Positions 8,009 to 17,886 of a stretch of 64,000 nucleotides of DNA are shown one piece after another. Within the stretch, counting starts at the first letter, position 1; each line of letters opens with the position of its first letter. Both the position numbers and the translations under genes were made by a program. This stretch comes from Microbacterium sp. SORGH_AS_0969 (GTDB lineage Bacteria; Actinomycetota; Actinomycetes; Actinomycetales; Microbacteriaceae): contig NZ_JAUTAG010000001.1 of the NCBI RefSeq assembly GCF_030818255.1, forward strand, positions 3,348,001 to 3,412,000, in the 5' to 3' direction. The notes beneath the pieces were generated by a model. The model did no database searches. It was not told the origin of the DNA and saw only the letters and a list, made by a program, of their open reading frames with translations.

Positions 8009-10999
8009 ATGATGTCGGGCGATCGATCGACGGCGCTCACGGCCCTGGCGCGCATCGGCTTCTCGCGACTCGCCGAGGCCGATGCGCTCCTCGGCGAGCT
8101 CGACGAGCTGGTCGGCGTCGAGCGGACGGATGCCACGGCCCTGGCGCAGCGCGTCGCGGACCCCGATCGCGCCCTGTCGGCGATCGTGCAGATCGCTCGA
8201 CGGAACACGGATGCCGTGCGCGCCTGCGCCGCAGACGCCGGAGCGTGGCGCGCGCTCTGGGACATCGTGGGCGCCTCGGACGGGTTCGCGGAGTTCTACC
8301 TCCGTCATCCGGAGGAGCTCGCGCACCTCGCCGGCGCCGGTCTGACCATCCCCGACGAGCAGGAGATGCGTGCCGACCTCCTGGCATCCGTCGGCGACGA
8401 CAACGGCTTCGCGGCGGATTCCTCGGATGCCGCGTGGGTGGCGTTGCGAGTGCGCTATCGGCGCATCCTGGCCCGGATCGCCGCGTACGACCTGGGGCAG
8501 GACGACCCGGCCGCCGCGATCGACATGGTCTCGGCATCCCTCGCCGACCTGGCCGGAGCGGCGCTCGAGGCCTCGCTGAGCGTCGCTCGCGCGCGTACGG
8601 CAGGGACGGGGCCGGCGGCGTTTCCGCGCGCGCAGGTCGAGGCGACGCAGTTCGCGATCATCGCGATGGGCAAGACCGGTGCCCGCGAGTTGAACTATGT
8701 CAGCGACGTCGACGTGATCTTCGTCGGCGGGTCGGCTGACGAAGAGGTCGTGTCCGAGGCGCGCGCGATCGACATCGGGACGCGCCTGGCCGTGCAGACG
8801 ATGCGCGGCATCTCGGGCCCCGAGATCGAGCCGCCTCTGTGGGAGGTCGACCCGAACCTCCGCCCCGAAGGGAAGCAGGGAGCGCTCGTACGCAGCCTCG
8901 GCTCGCACCGGCAGTACTACGACCGGTGGGCGAAGAGCTGGGAGTTCCAGGCGCTCTTGAAGGCGCGCGCGATTGCGGGCGACGCGCAGCTCGGCGCCGA
9001 CTACGTCTCGGCGATGCAGCCGCTCGTGTGGCACAGCGCCGCGCGCGAGAACTTCGTCGAGGGCGTGCAGCGCATGCGCGAGCGCGTGACCGACCACATA
9101 CCGGCGAGCGAGATCAACCGTCAGCTGAAGCTCGGTCCCGGCGGCATCCGCGATGTCGAGTTCACGGTGCAGCTGCTTCAGCTCGTGCACGGGCTCACCG
9201 ACGAGCGGATCCGCCAGCGCGGCACGCTCGAAGCGTTGGACGCGCTCGTCGCCGAGGGCTACATCGGGCGTTCCGAGGCCGAGGCGTTCGCGCGCGACTA
9301 CCGCCTGCTGCGTCTGCTCGAGCATCGCCTGCAGTTGCGGGGTCTGCGCAGGACGGCGCTCCTCCCCGAGAAGCCCGACGATCTTCGCGTCCTCGCGCGG
9401 GCGACGCGACTGGCGGATTCCGCCGAGGGCGTTCAGGCCGCGTGGGAGGCCATCAAACGCGAGGTGCGCGACATCCACGTGCGCCTCTTCTACCGTCCGC
9501 TGCTCTCCGCCGTGGCGGCCCTGCCCGAGGGGGAGCGCACCCTCTCGACCGAGCAGGCGCGCGACCGCCTCGCCGCGATCGGCTTCCGCGATCCTGCCGG
9601 TGCCCTGAGGCACATCGCCGCGCTGACCACCGGGTTGAGCCGCAAGGCCACCATTCAGCGGCACCTCATGCCGGTGATGATCCGCTGGTTCGCCGATGGC
9701 GTCGACCCCGACTACGGGCTCCTGGTTTTCCGGCGCATCAGCGAGCGGCTGGGGAACACACCCTGGTTCCTCCGTGTGCTCCGAGACTCCGCCGGTGCGG
9801 CCGAGAGCCTGACGCGTGTGCTGTCGGGATCGCGCTACATCGGCGAGCTGATGGAGTGGATCCCCGAAGCGGTGGCATGGCTCGACGACGATGCCCTGCT
9901 CCGCCCACGCTCGGGCAAGGCGCTCGAAGATGAGGCGCGAGCCATCCAGACGCGATGGCAGAACATCGACGACGCCATGCGGTCGGTACGCGCGCTCCGT
10001 CGTCGCGAGATGCTCCGTGTCGCGATGGCGGCTGTGCTCGAGGTGGTGTCGCTGGAGGAGCTCTCCGACGCTCTGACCACCATCACCGAGACGACGATCC
10101 AGGCGACGCTCCGCGCCGTCCGCCGCGCCGTCGTCCCGCCGGAGGACGATGACCTCGACTTCTCGGTCATCGCGATGGGACGCTTCGGCGGTCGAGAGCT
10201 CGGTTTCGGGTCGGATGCCGACGTGATGTACGTCTATCGCGCGAACGGCCTCGATCCTCAGCGCGCGAACAACCTGGCGCTGAAGATCGTCGCCGGCCTG
10301 CGCGAGCATTCCGAGGACCACCGCCTCCCGCTCGATCTCGACGCCGAGTTGCGCCCCGAGGGTCGCAGCGGCCCTCTGGCCCGCTCCCTCGACGCGTACG
10401 CCGAGTACTACCGCCGCTGGTCGTTGTCGTGGGAGGCGCAGGCCCTCCTGCGCGCCCGCGGCGTCGCCGGCAGCGTCAAGCTCATCAACGACTTCATGGC
10501 TCTCGCCGACGAGGTGCGCTACCCCGAGAAGGCCGACCCGAACGGTTTGCGCGAGATCCGTCGCATCAAAGCACGCGTCGAGAACGAGCGGCTTCCGCAG
10601 GGTGCCGACCCCGCACGTCACCTCAAGCTCGGTCCGGGGTCGCTCAGCGACGTCGAGTGGCTCGTCCAGATCCTCCAGCTGCAGCACGCCCGCGCCGTGC
10701 CGGGTCTTCGGACGACGTCCACCCTCGGCGCGCTCCGCGCGGCCGTCGATGCCGGCCTCCTCCCGGCCGACGCGGCCGAGAAGCTCGCGGCATCCTGGCA
10801 CCTGGCGAGCCGCCTCCGTTCGGCCAACACCCTGCTCTCGGGCCAGACGAGCGACGTGCTCCCCGCCGACCGCGCCCGTCTCGACGGCATCGGACGCATC
10901 CTCGAGTATCCGCCGCGCTCAGCGACCCGTGTCGAGGAGGACTACCTCGCCGCGACCCGCCGTGCCCGACGCGTCTTCGAGAAGCTCTTCTACGGATGA
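8009..10999 (+). CDS. glnE: Bifunctional glutamine synthetase adenylyltransferase/adenylyl-removing enzyme
   Basis: A 996-residue protein with two nucleotidyltransferase halves. The first has GARELNYVSDVDVIF and LKLGPGGIRDVEF; the second has GGRELGFGSDADVMYVY and LKLGPGSLSDVEW, each followed by a helical GlnD-type domain. Both catalytic DxD pairs are intact, so adenylylation and deadenylylation of GlnA1 should both be possible. ACAGGA lies 5 nt before the ATG at 8009; 20 bp separate it from glnA2, so they are probably one transcript. Confidence 0.93.
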   Translation: MMSGDRSTALTALARIGFSRLAEADALLGELDELVGVERTDATALAQRVADPDRALSAIVQIARRNTDAVRACAADAGAWRALWDIVGASDGFAEFYLRHPEELAHLAGAGLTIPDEQEMRADLLASVGDDNGFAADSSDAAWVALRVRYRRILARIAAYDLGQDDPAAAIDMVSASLADLAGAALEASLSVARARTAGTGPAAFPRAQVEATQFAIIAMGKTGARELNYVSDVDVIFVGGSADEEVVSEARAIDIGTRLAVQTMRGISGPEIEPPLWEVDPNLRPEGKQGALVRSLGSHRQYYDRWAKSWEFQALLKARAIAGDAQLGADYVSAMQPLVWHSAARENFVEGVQRMRERVTDHIPASEINRQLKLGPGGIRDVEFTVQLLQLVHGLTDERIRQRGTLEALDALVAEGYIGRSEAEAFARDYRLLRLLEHRLQLRGLRRTALLPEKPDDLRVLARATRLADSAEGVQAAWEAIKREVRDIHVRLFYRPLLSAVAALPEGERTLSTEQARDRLAAIGFRDPAGALRHIAALTTGLSRKATIQRHLMPVMIRWFADGVDPDYGLLVFRRISERLGNTPWFLRVLRDSAGAAESLTRVLSGSRYIGELMEWIPEAVAWLDDDALLRPRSGKALEDEARAIQTRWQNIDDAMRSVRALRRREMLRVAMAAVLEVVSLEELSDALTTITETTIQATLRAVRRAVVPPEDDDLDFSVIAMGRFGGRELGFGSDADVMYVYRANGLDPQRANNLALKIVAGLREHSEDHRLPLDLDAELRPEGRSGPLARSLDAYAEYYRRWSLSWEAQALLRARGVAGSVKLINDFMALADEVRYPEKADPNGLREIRRIKARVENERLPQGADPARHLKLGPGSLSDVEWLVQILQLQHARAVPGLRTTSTLGALRAAVDAGLLPADAAEKLAASWHLASRLRSANTLLSGQTSDVLPADRARLDGIGRILEYPPRSATRVEEDYLAATRRARRVFEKLFYG

Positions 11000-11033
11000 T
11001 CCACTCCGGGTGATGATCGCCGAGAGGCATCGA

Positions 11034-12734
11034 TCACGACATCAGGCGCTCGCGCACCTCTCGACGCAGGACCTTGCCCACGAGCGAGCGCGGGAGGTCG
11101 TCGACGATGATCACGCGCCGCGGGACCTTGTAGGCAGCCAGGCGGGTCTTGCAGAAGTCGCGCACCGCGTCCGGCTCGAGGTCGACCCCGTCGCGGACGA
11201 CGATCGCGGCAGCGACGTCTTCGCCGCCTCGCGGCTTGGGTAGCGCGACGACGGCGGCAGCCTCGATATCGGGATGAGCGACGAGCGCATCCTCGACCTC
11301 GCTGGGCGAGACGTTGAACCCGCCCGTGATGATGATCTCTTTCAACCGATCGACGATCGTGACGAAACCGTCGGGAGAGACGGAGGCGATGTCGCCCGTG
11401 CGCAACCACCCTCCGTCGAGCAGCGTCTCGGCAGTGTCGGTCGGGCGGTTCCAGTAGCCCTGGAACACCTGCGGACCGCGCAGGAGCAGTTCGCCCGTCT
11501 CGCCGAGCGGTACATCGCTCTCGGGGTCGGCGGGATCGACCACGCGGATCTCGGTGCTGGGGAACGGCACGCCGACCGTGCCCGGCCTGCGAGACGGACC
11601 GATCGGGTTGCCGAGCGCGACGGGCGAGGACTCGGTCATGCCGTACCCCTCGACGAGCAGACCGCCGGTGGCGGCCTCCCAGCGATCCACGGTCGCGACG
11701 GGCAGGCTCATCGCCCCCGAGATCGCGAAACGCACGGTCGACAGATCGATCGTGCCGCGAGCGGCAGCGCGGGCGAGCTGGTCGTAGATGGGCGGAACCG
11801 CGGGCAGGAAGGTCGGTGGGCTCTTCCGGATCGCGGATGCCACGAGCTCGAGATCGTACTTCGGGAACAGCACGAGCTTCGCGCCGATGCTCATCGCGAA
11901 CGTCAGGCACAGAGTGAGCCCGTACGCGTGGAACAGAGGAAGGACGCCGTAGAACGTCTCTTCCCCGTCATGCAGACCCGGCACCCAGGCGCGGCCCTGC
12001 ATCGCGTTGGCGCGCAGGTTCGCGTGCGTCAGCACTGCCCCCTTGGGACTGCCTGTCGTGCCGCTCGTGTACTGGAGGAGCGCGATGTCGTCGAGTCGAG
12101 GTCCGGCCTGCTTTCGCGACAGCGTGCCGTGGCCGAGCAGCGTCTCCCACCGGCGGACCCGCTTCGACGTAGGGGCGGCGGTGAGCTGCGCGCGGGCCTC
12201 CCGGGCTTTGCGTACGGGCAGGCGCAGCGCGAGGCGCTGGGAGCGCGGCATGGCGGATGTGATGTCGACGCTGACGACGTGCTCGAGCGCCAGGTCGGAG
12301 GGGAACTCGGCAACGGTGTCGGCGACCTTGTCCCACACGATCGCGAACCGCGCGCCGTGATCCTCGAACTGGTGTCGCAGCTCGCGAGGGGTGTAAATCG
12401 GGTTGTGCTCGATGACGATCGCACCGAGCCGGAGGGCCGCGTAGAACGCGACCACGTGCTGCGGACAGTTGGGAAGCACGAGGGCGACCCGATCACCGGC
12501 GCGCACACCGAGCCGACGAAGACCCTCGGCGGCCCGGTCGACGAGCTTTCCCAGCTCGCGGTAGGTCGTCGTCGCGCCGAAGAACTCGAGCGCGGGGCTC
12601 TTGCCGTACCGCGACACGCTCGCGGCCATCATCTCGGGCAGAGTCTGCGTCGGCTCGTCGATCTCGTGCGGGACTCCTTCTGCGTAGGAGCTCAGCCAGG
12701 GACGCGAAGCGTAGGGGAGGGGCATGGCATCCAT
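11034..12734 (-). CDS. Long-chain fatty acid--CoA ligase (AMP-forming)
   Basis: A 566-residue acyl-activating enzyme that forms acyl-AMP and then acyl-CoA. Visible: P-loop YTSGTTGSPKGAVLTH, the YGMTES motif, hinge GGWLRTGD, and C-terminal RLKEIIITGGFNVSPSEVE, with the A10 region ending GKVLRREVRE. The GGAGG stretch 11 nt before the ATG at 12734 favours this start over the in-frame GTG/ATG candidates at 12755 and 12725. It is convergent with glnE (34 bp apart). Substrate chain length cannot be read from sequence. Confidence 0.88.
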   Translation of the reverse strand: MDAMPLPYASRPWLSSYAEGVPHEIDEPTQTLPEMMAASVSRYGKSPALEFFGATTTYRELGKLVDRAAEGLRRLGVRAGDRVALVLPNCPQHVVAFYAALRLGAIVIEHNPIYTPRELRHQFEDHGARFAIVWDKVADTVAEFPSDLALEHVVSVDITSAMPRSQRLALRLPVRKAREARAQLTAAPTSKRVRRWETLLGHGTLSRKQAGPRLDDIALLQYTSGTTGSPKGAVLTHANLRANAMQGRAWVPGLHDGEETFYGVLPLFHAYGLTLCLTFAMSIGAKLVLFPKYDLELVASAIRKSPPTFLPAVPPIYDQLARAAARGTIDLSTVRFAISGAMSLPVATVDRWEAATGGLLVEGYGMTESSPVALGNPIGPSRRPGTVGVPFPSTEIRVVDPADPESDVPLGETGELLLRGPQVFQGYWNRPTDTAETLLDGGWLRTGDIASVSPDGFVTIVDRLKEIIITGGFNVSPSEVEDALVAHPDIEAAAVVALPKPRGGEDVAAAIVVRDGVDLEPDAVRDFCKTRLAAYKVPRRVIIVDDLPRSLVGKVLRREVRERLMS

Positions 12735-12843
12735 CCTTCCGTCCCCCTCCGACATCCCGGCGGCACGGCACCTGTGGGGATGCCGGGAGCCTTCGCGCCG
12801 TCCGCATCTTTCGCGGGAGGTATCGACGGCCTACCCTGGCGCC

Positions 12844-13158
12844 ATGTGCCGCAACATCGTCCCCCTCCACAACTTCACCCCGCCCGCGACGGATGCCGAG
12901 TGCCACGACGCCGCGCTGCAGTTCGTCCGCAAGATCGTCGGGACGACCAAACCCTCGCGGGCCAATCAGGAGGTGTTCGATCGCGCGGTGGCCGAGATCG
13001 CGGCATCCGTTCGTCATCTTCTCGACGACCTGGTGACGAACGCCCCTCCAAAGGTCCGCGAGGAGGAAGCAGCGAAACGACAGGCGCGCTCCGCCGAACG
13101 GTACGAGGCGATCCGCGTGTTCCAGGAGCAGAAGCGGGCGGCGCGGGCGGCGTGCTGA
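12844..13158 (+). CDS. DUF2277 family protein
   Basis: A 104-residue protein with the DUF2277 signature: MCRNIVPLHNF at the start, ALQFVRKIVG and PSRANQEVFDRAV, then a charged C-terminal helix. No signal peptide; function unknown. TACCCT at 12832-12837 lies 6 nt before the ATG, a leaderless start. Divergent from the acyl-CoA ligase, convergent with the lipoprotein gene. Confidence 0.9.
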   Translation: MCRNIVPLHNFTPPATDAECHDAALQFVRKIVGTTKPSRANQEVFDRAVAEIAASVRHLLDDLVTNAPPKVREEEAAKRQARSAERYEAIRVFQEQKRAARAAC

Positions 13159-13164
13159 CCGGTC

Positions 13165-13809
13165 TCAGCCTTCGGTGAACCGCTCGAACAGGGGAGTGGC
13201 ATCCGGTCTTTCGAGGTCCGGGATGCCATCGTCCTCCGGGACCGCGGTGAGCGGTCCACGCAACTGGTCAAGGAGCGCCGCGGGATCGCCGGGCTCGCAG
13301 GTGGAGGTCGCGCGAACCTCGAGCACATCGACCACGCCGCCCGATGCACCGGCCGGAATCATGTCGACGTCCAACCGAGACACCTTTGCCTCCGGCTTGC
13401 CTGCCACGATCACGGTGTTCTCGATGCCCTCGCCGTAGGTGGGCGACGGAGCGACCTGCCAGCCGTTGTCTGTCATCCACGCTCGGAGATCGGCCATGCG
13501 CTGCAGCCCCTGTCCGTCGAAGGAGAAACCCTCCGGCAGGTTCCGGCGCAGGATGAACTCGTATCCGTCTTCGCATCGTGCAGGAATGTCGCCATACTCT
13601 CCGACGCGCCACTCTCCGGCGTAGATCTGCTCCTGCACCTCGGCGACGGCGGCCTTGAAGTTGAGGTTCACCGCCTGCGCCCGGGTGAAGCTCTCTTCGC
13701 CGGCCGCTGAGCGCGATGGTGCGGCGCCAGAGCCGTCGCACCCGGACAGCAGAATCACGACGGTGATCGCACCGATAGCCAGCGCGAACGGTCTTCCTCG
13801 TTCGATCAT
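13165..13809 (-). CDS. Putative lipoprotein of unknown function
   Basis: A 214-residue secreted protein: basic N-terminus (MIERGR), hydrophobic segment and lipobox LLSGC (Cys24), then a mixed alpha/beta domain with two conserved-looking cysteines (ARCEDGYEF and TSTCEPGD). I do not recognise the family. The ATG at 13809 places the lipobox at a normal distance; an in-frame ATG at 13818 is also possible. It is only 6 bp from the convergent DUF2277 gene. Role unknown. Confidence 0.75.
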   Translation of the reverse strand: MIERGRPFALAIGAITVVILLSGCDGSGAAPSRSAAGEESFTRAQAVNLNFKAAVAEVQEQIYAGEWRVGEYGDIPARCEDGYEFILRRNLPEGFSFDGQGLQRMADLRAWMTDNGWQVAPSPTYGEGIENTVIVAGKPEAKVSRLDVDMIPAGASGGVVDVLEVRATSTCEPGDPAALLDQLRGPLTAVPEDDGIPDLERPDATPLFERFTEG

Positions 13810-13862
13810 CGACCCCATCCTGCCAAAACCGCGGGCCGCCGTGGGGCCCGCCAGACGCACGA

Positions 13863-13903
13863 AGACGCCCGCCCCCACGAAACGGCGGGGACGGGCGTCT
13901 TTC
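13863..13903. terminator. Bidirectional terminator after glnA1
   Basis: AGACGCCCG...CGGGCGTCT inverted repeat with an inner CCCC/GGGG pair, loop around ACGAAACG, followed by TTC on the + strand and TTCG on the - strand. It lies 14 bp past the glnA1 stop and upstream of the lipoprotein gene. Confidence 0.75.
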
Positions 13904-13916
13904 AGCGATCAGGCGA

Positions 13917-15341
13917 TCAGACCCCGAAGTACAGTTCGTACTCGAACGGGTGCGGACGCTGAGCGATCGGCTGGATCTCGTTCTCGATCTTGTACTCGAT
14001 CCAGGTCTCGATGAGCTCCTCGGTGAAGACGCCACCGGCGAGCAGGAACTCGTGGTCGGCGCGGAGGGCCTCGAGGGAGTCGAGCAAAGAGTTCGGAACC
14101 TGCGGGATGTTCTTCGCCTCTTCGGCCGGGAGCTCGTAGAGGTCCTTGTCGACGGGCTCGTGCGGCTCGATGCGGTTCTTGATGCCGTCGATGCCGGCCA
14201 TCAGCTGAGCGGCGAACGCGAGGTACGGGTTACCCGAGGCGTCGGGGGCGCGGAACTCGATGCGCTTGGCCTTCGGGTTCGTGCCCGTGATCGGGATACG
14301 GATGGCCGCCGAGCGGTTACCGGCCGAGTACACCAGGTTGACCGGCGCCTCGAAGCCCTTCACCAGACGGTGGTAGCTGTTGAGGGTCGGGTTGGTGAAG
14401 GCGAGCACGGCGGGGGCGTGAGCCAGGATGCCGCCGATGTACCAGCGGGCGATGTCGGAGAGGCCGCCGTAGCCGGTCTCGTCGTAGAACAGCGGCTTGC
14501 CGTCGTTCCACAGCGACTGGTGGGTGTGCATGCCCGAACCGTTGTCGCCGAAGAGCGGCTTCGGCATGAAGGTGGCGACCTTGCCCCACTCTTCAGCGGT
14601 GTTCTTGACGATGTACTTGAACTTCAGGATGTCGTCGGCCGCGTGCACCATGGTGTCGAAGCGGTAGTTGATCTCGGCCTGGCCGCCGGTGCCGACCTCG
14701 TGGTGGGCGCGCTCGAGGATGAGGCCCGCGTCGATCAGCTTGAGGCTGATGTCGTCGCGAAGGTCGGCCTGCTTGTCGACGGGCGAGACCGGGAAGTAGC
14801 CGCCCTTGTAGGGCGTCTTGTTGGCGAGGTTTCCGCCCTCTTCGACGCGACCCGTGTTCCAGGCGCCCTCCTCGGAGTCGACCGAGTAGAAGCTCGCGTT
14901 CTGCTTCACTTCGTAACGGACGTCGTCGAAAATGTAGAACTCGGCCTCGGGAGCGAAGTACGCGGTGTCGGCGATGCCGGTGGAGGCGAGGTACTTCTCA
15001 GCCTTCTTGGCGACCTGACGCGGGTCCTTCGAGTAGATCTCGCCGTTGCGCGGGTTGTAGATGTCGAAGACCATGACGAGCGTCTTCGCCTCGCGGAACG
15101 GGTCGAGGTACGCCGTCGTCACGTCGGGGATGAGCTGCATGTCCGACTCGTGGATGTTCGCGAACCCGCGGATCGACGAGCCATCGAACAGCTGTCCGAC
15201 GGTGAAGAACTCCTCGTCGACGGTCGAGGCGGGGATGTTGAAGTGCTGCTGCACACCAGGAAGGTCCGTGAAACGGATGTCGAGGAACTTGACGTCCTCG
15301 TCCTGGATGAACTTCAGCACCTCGGACGAATCTTTGAACAT
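13917..15341 (-). CDS. glnA1: Glutamine synthetase, type I beta (adenylylatable)
   Basis: A 474-residue enzyme making glutamine from glutamate, ammonium and ATP, the main ammonium assimilation step. All hallmark regions are present: [34 protein letters not shown], and the adenylylation site [10 protein letters not shown] with Tyr402, the target of GlnE. The start at 15341 ([11 protein letters not shown]) has GGAG 6 nt upstream; coding-like sequence further upstream is spurious. A GlnR-type box and a -35/-10 pair lie upstream (separate entries), so transcription is likely nitrogen-controlled in addition to control by adenylylation. Confidence 0.96.
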   Translation of the reverse strand: MFKDSSEVLKFIQDEDVKFLDIRFTDLPGVQQHFNIPASTVDEEFFTVGQLFDGSSIRGFANIHESDMQLIPDVTTAYLDPFREAKTLVMVFDIYNPRNGEIYSKDPRQVAKKAEKYLASTGIADTAYFAPEAEFYIFDDVRYEVKQNASFYSVDSEEGAWNTGRVEEGGNLANKTPYKGGYFPVSPVDKQADLRDDISLKLIDAGLILERAHHEVGTGGQAEINYRFDTMVHAADDILKFKYIVKNTAEEWGKVATFMPKPLFGDNGSGMHTHQSLWNDGKPLFYDETGYGGLSDIARWYIGGILAHAPAVLAFTNPTLNSYHRLVKGFEAPVNLVYSAGNRSAAIRIPITGTNPKAKRIEFRAPDASGNPYLAFAAQLMAGIDGIKNRIEPHEPVDKDLYELPAEEAKNIPQVPNSLLDSLEALRADHEFLLAGGVFTEELIETWIEYKIENEIQPIAQRPHPFEYELYFGV

Positions 15342-15395
15342 GAAGACTCCAGAGGTAGAACATTCGGGATGGGCGGGCCGCGGCTCGCCTCCTCG

Positions 15396-15424
15396 ACCAT
15401 ACCCAGAACCGGTGTCTCGGTCAT
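15396..15424 (-). promoter_or_regulatory. Predicted glnA1 promoter (-35 and -10)
   Basis: On the minus strand ATGACC (15424-15419) is separated by 17 nt from TATGGT (15401-15396); transcription would start about 15389, giving a leader of roughly 50 nt before the ATG at 15341. The -35 region overlaps the GlnR-like box. Confidence 0.55.
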
Positions 15425-15449
15425 ATCTCGCATGTTTCAGGGATGTTAC
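15412..15449 (-). promoter_or_regulatory. GlnR-like operator upstream of glnA1
   Basis: Reading the minus strand, pentamers occur every 11 bp: GTAAC (15449-15445), GAAAC (15438-15434), GATAT (15427-15423), GACAC (15416-15412). The first two with a 6-nt spacer are an exact match to the known actinobacterial GlnR half-site pair gTnAC-n6-GaAAC; the other two are partial matches in phase. Confidence 0.7.
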
Positions 15450-15472
15450 GCGGACACGATTACGCTGGGGTC

Positions 15473-15901
15473 GTGACCGCTGCGACCGACAACGAGTATC
15501 CGGGCCAGCGGCTCGGCCTTCCCCGCGAGGGACGCGGCTCCATCGCCCGACCCGGCCGGCGCATCGCCGCGCTCCTGATCGACGTCGCGAGCGCGGGACT
15601 GATCGGCTTCGCCTTCTTCTCGAGCCCCGATCCGGTGACCGGCGTGCCATTCGCGAACCCCATCGCGACGAACCTCATCTTCTTCGCCGTGCAGATTCTG
15701 TTCATCCCGCTGATCGGCGGAAGCCCGGGGCACCGACTCATGGGGATGCGTCTCGAATTGGCATCCGGGGGATGGGTGGGCGTGTGGCGCCCGATCGTCC
15801 GCACGATCCTTCTGGCGCTCGTGATCCCCGCGGTGGTGTGGGACTCCGACCAGAGAGGTCTGCACGACAAGGCCGTCGGAACGATTCTTGTCCGCAGCTG
15901 A
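15473..15901 (+). CDS. RDD family membrane protein
   Basis: A 142-residue RDD protein: the signature Arg-Asp pair appears as [13 protein letters not shown], and there are three hydrophobic segments (about residues 31-48, 62-80 and 102-121). Integral membrane protein of unknown transport role. The GTG at 15473 stands 6 nt after TACGCT (15461-15466), a leaderless start. The gene is divergent from glnA1; GTAAC of the GlnR box ends 12 bp before its -10, so GlnR could affect it too. RDD next to glnA is conserved in actinobacteria. Confidence 0.88.
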   Translation: MTAATDNEYPGQRLGLPREGRGSIARPGRRIAALLIDVASAGLIGFAFFSSPDPVTGVPFANPIATNLIFFAVQILFIPLIGGSPGHRLMGMRLELASGGWVGVWRPIVRTILLALVIPAVVWDSDQRGLHDKAVGTILVRS

Positions 15902-15906
15902 CAGCA

Positions 15907-15934
15907 GAAAGGCCCCGCCTCGGCGGGGCCTTTC
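15907..15934. terminator. Bidirectional rho-independent terminator
   Basis: GAAAGGCCCCGCC / GGCGGGGCCTTTC perfect 13-bp stem with loop TC, between the convergent RDD and DUF4191 genes. A-run and T-run flanks serve both directions. Confidence 0.9.
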
Positions 15935-15941
15935 TCGTGGG

Positions 15942-16652
15942 TCAACGCGGGCGCGGTGCCCGCATCTTGTTCGGGTCGACGCCCTTCGGGATCGGCAGCG
16001 AGGCCAGGCCCTGCGAGACGGAGGAAACGCGCTTGATGACGGCGGCCATCGTGGCGCGGTCGACCTTCTTCGGCAGCGCCTTGATCCTCGAGGCGAGGTC
16101 TTTGATGGCGACCTCGTCCTCGCCGTGGCCGACGTAGAAGACCGTGATGGGAACGCCGGTGGCCACGCGCTGCACGCGGGCTCGCTCTTCACCCATGAGC
16201 CGGGAAAGTCGCGTGCGCGATCCCTCGCCGATGAGGACGACACCGCCGCGGCCGATTGCACGGTAGACCGCTTCCTGCGTGCGGGGGTTCACGCCGATGG
16301 GCGTTTCCGACGCCTGCCAGTTGCGGCCGAGCGACGACGACAGGACGTGGCCGGTGGCCCCCGGCATCCCGTCGATCTTCTTGTACATCGCGTGGGTCGA
16401 CAGGCGCGTCATCGTGATCATGCCGCCCAGGATGCCGGCCAGCAGACCCGTGAAGCCCCACAGGATCACGCTCCAGACGGCGACCGGCGGGATGAGGAAC
16501 CCGATCAGCACGCCGAGCGCGGCGCCCACCAGCACGATGCCGGCCAGCGCGAACGGGAGCCAGCGGTACTCCTTCTGCGTGAAGGTGTAGAGCGTGCGAA
16601 GCTGCGAGAAGAATCCCGGACGCTTCTCGGGGGTGGTGGTACGAGCGGCCAT
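15942..16652 (-). CDS. DUF4191 integral membrane protein
   Basis: A 236-residue protein with two transmembrane helices (about residues 33-55 and 60-82) after a FSQLRTLYTFTQKEYRW motif, then a cytoplasmic domain containing PGATGHVLSSSLGRNW and a helical end. This is the DUF4191 family (Rv2219 type), function unknown, normally encoded near lipA and glnA. TAGAAT precedes the ATG at 16652 by 7 nt, a leaderless start. Confidence 0.92.
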   Translation of the reverse strand: MAARTTTPEKRPGFFSQLRTLYTFTQKEYRWLPFALAGIVLVGAALGVLIGFLIPPVAVWSVILWGFTGLLAGILGGMITMTRLSTHAMYKKIDGMPGATGHVLSSSLGRNWQASETPIGVNPRTQEAVYRAIGRGGVVLIGEGSRTRLSRLMGEERARVQRVATGVPITVFYVGHGEDEVAIKDLASRIKALPKKVDRATMAAVIKRVSSVSQGLASLPIPKGVDPNKMRAPRPR

Positions 16653-16774
16653 AGGAACGATTCTATCTTCGCGCGTGACGCCGCCTCTCCTCCCCAACCG
16701 GTCAACGCTCCGCTCTGTCCACGATCGCCCTCGTGAGCGCCGCGCGCGGTCGCGGAAACGCGCACGATCGACGG

Positions 16775-17869
16775 ATGACCGCGTCTGCCGCCCCGCCCGT
16801 CGTCGAACGCCTCGACGACTACCTCCACCGCCGCTCACGGAGCGGCCTTCCACTGTCGCCCGGCGAGGTCGTGACCCTCGCGGTGGGTGTTCTGCGCGGA
16901 TGCCATCGCGCGGAAGACCGCTCCCATCGAGGTTTCTGGGCGCTGACGGCCCGGGGCTGTCCGACACTGCTGGATGAGGGAGAGGGCGAGGGCGACGACG
17001 TCCTGGCCGAGACGGCTCGCGTTCTCGCGCGCCTTGCGGACATGACCGATCGCGACGGACGGCCCCTCGTCGAGCGTGCACGGGACACCGTGTTGACCGA
17101 CCCTCCCCGCGCCTGGGGGGAGGCGGAACGACGACTCTTCGCGTGGGCCGATCCTGTTCCCCTGGTCCTCGGCCCCCTCGCGCCGATCGTCGCGGCCGAC
17201 ACCGGACCCGTTAGGGCTCCCGCGCCCTCGGCATCCGGCTTCCTCACAACCGTCGATGCGGACGTGGCGACCATGGTCGCCGAAGCCGTGCGCGACGTGC
17301 GTGAGAAGCTGCGCCGTGTCCGCCACCTCCGCTGGATCACGTTCGGCGCCGTGGCGGTCGCCACCGCGCTCGTGCTCGGATTTCTCCTTCCGTCCTCCGC
17401 ACCTGCGTCGATTCCCGCCGGCGATCCCGGCCCGTCCGCCACCACGTGGGCGGACGAAGAGATTCCGGATGCCACGCCTCCGGCGACGCCGACTCCGTCC
17501 GGTCATCCGACGGTTCTCGATCTCGGCGGTACGACCCACCTCCTCGACGTACAGACGAGCACACCGGCGCCGTCGGAGACCTCGGCGGACGGGGAGATCG
17601 TCGCCTCCGCGCGCGCACTGCTCGAATCGTATGCGGCATGCGCCGGAGAGCCGGGATGCGAGCAGCGGCTCAGAGAGGGTCGAGCAGCCGGCGACGACGA
17701 GATACCGATGAACCCGGCCGTCGCGGACATCACCCTGGTCGATGACTTCGGGGGACTCGCTGTCTTCCGTCTGGACGCTGGCGATCGACGACAATACGTG
17801 ACGCTCGTGCGCGACAAAGACCGATGGCTGGTCCGCGCCGTCAGATCGGGCACGGACCAGCCATCATGA
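16775..17869 (+). CDS. Single-pass membrane protein of unknown function
   Basis: A 364-residue protein: an N-terminal cytoplasmic domain of about 185 residues (GEVVTLAVGVLRGCHRAE and regular leucines, faintly like a degenerate kinase lobe), one transmembrane helix at about 192-212 (GAVAVATALVLGFLLP), a Pro/Thr/Ser-rich linker, and a C-terminal extracellular domain with a cysteine pair (YAACAGEPGCEQ) ending in a beta-rich section. This is the layout of a membrane-anchored envelope sensor. I chose the ATG at 16775; a GTG at 16733 is also in frame. It occupies the place where lipB-lipA lie in M. tuberculosis. Confidence 0.7.
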   Translation: MTASAAPPVVERLDDYLHRRSRSGLPLSPGEVVTLAVGVLRGCHRAEDRSHRGFWALTARGCPTLLDEGEGEGDDVLAETARVLARLADMTDRDGRPLVERARDTVLTDPPRAWGEAERRLFAWADPVPLVLGPLAPIVAADTGPVRAPAPSASGFLTTVDADVATMVAEAVRDVREKLRRVRHLRWITFGAVAVATALVLGFLLPSSAPASIPAGDPGPSATTWADEEIPDATPPATPTPSGHPTVLDLGGTTHLLDVQTSTPAPSETSADGEIVASARALLESYAACAGEPGCEQRLREGRAAGDDEIPMNPAVADITLVDDFGGLAVFRLDAGDRRQYVTLVRDKDRWLVRAVRSGTDQPS

Positions 17870-17886
17870 GCCGGTTGCAGCGGGGA

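Noticed and set aside
7634-10801. Long open frame (1055 codons) on the minus strand
   Set aside because: Antisense to the intact glnE gene; no domain pattern.
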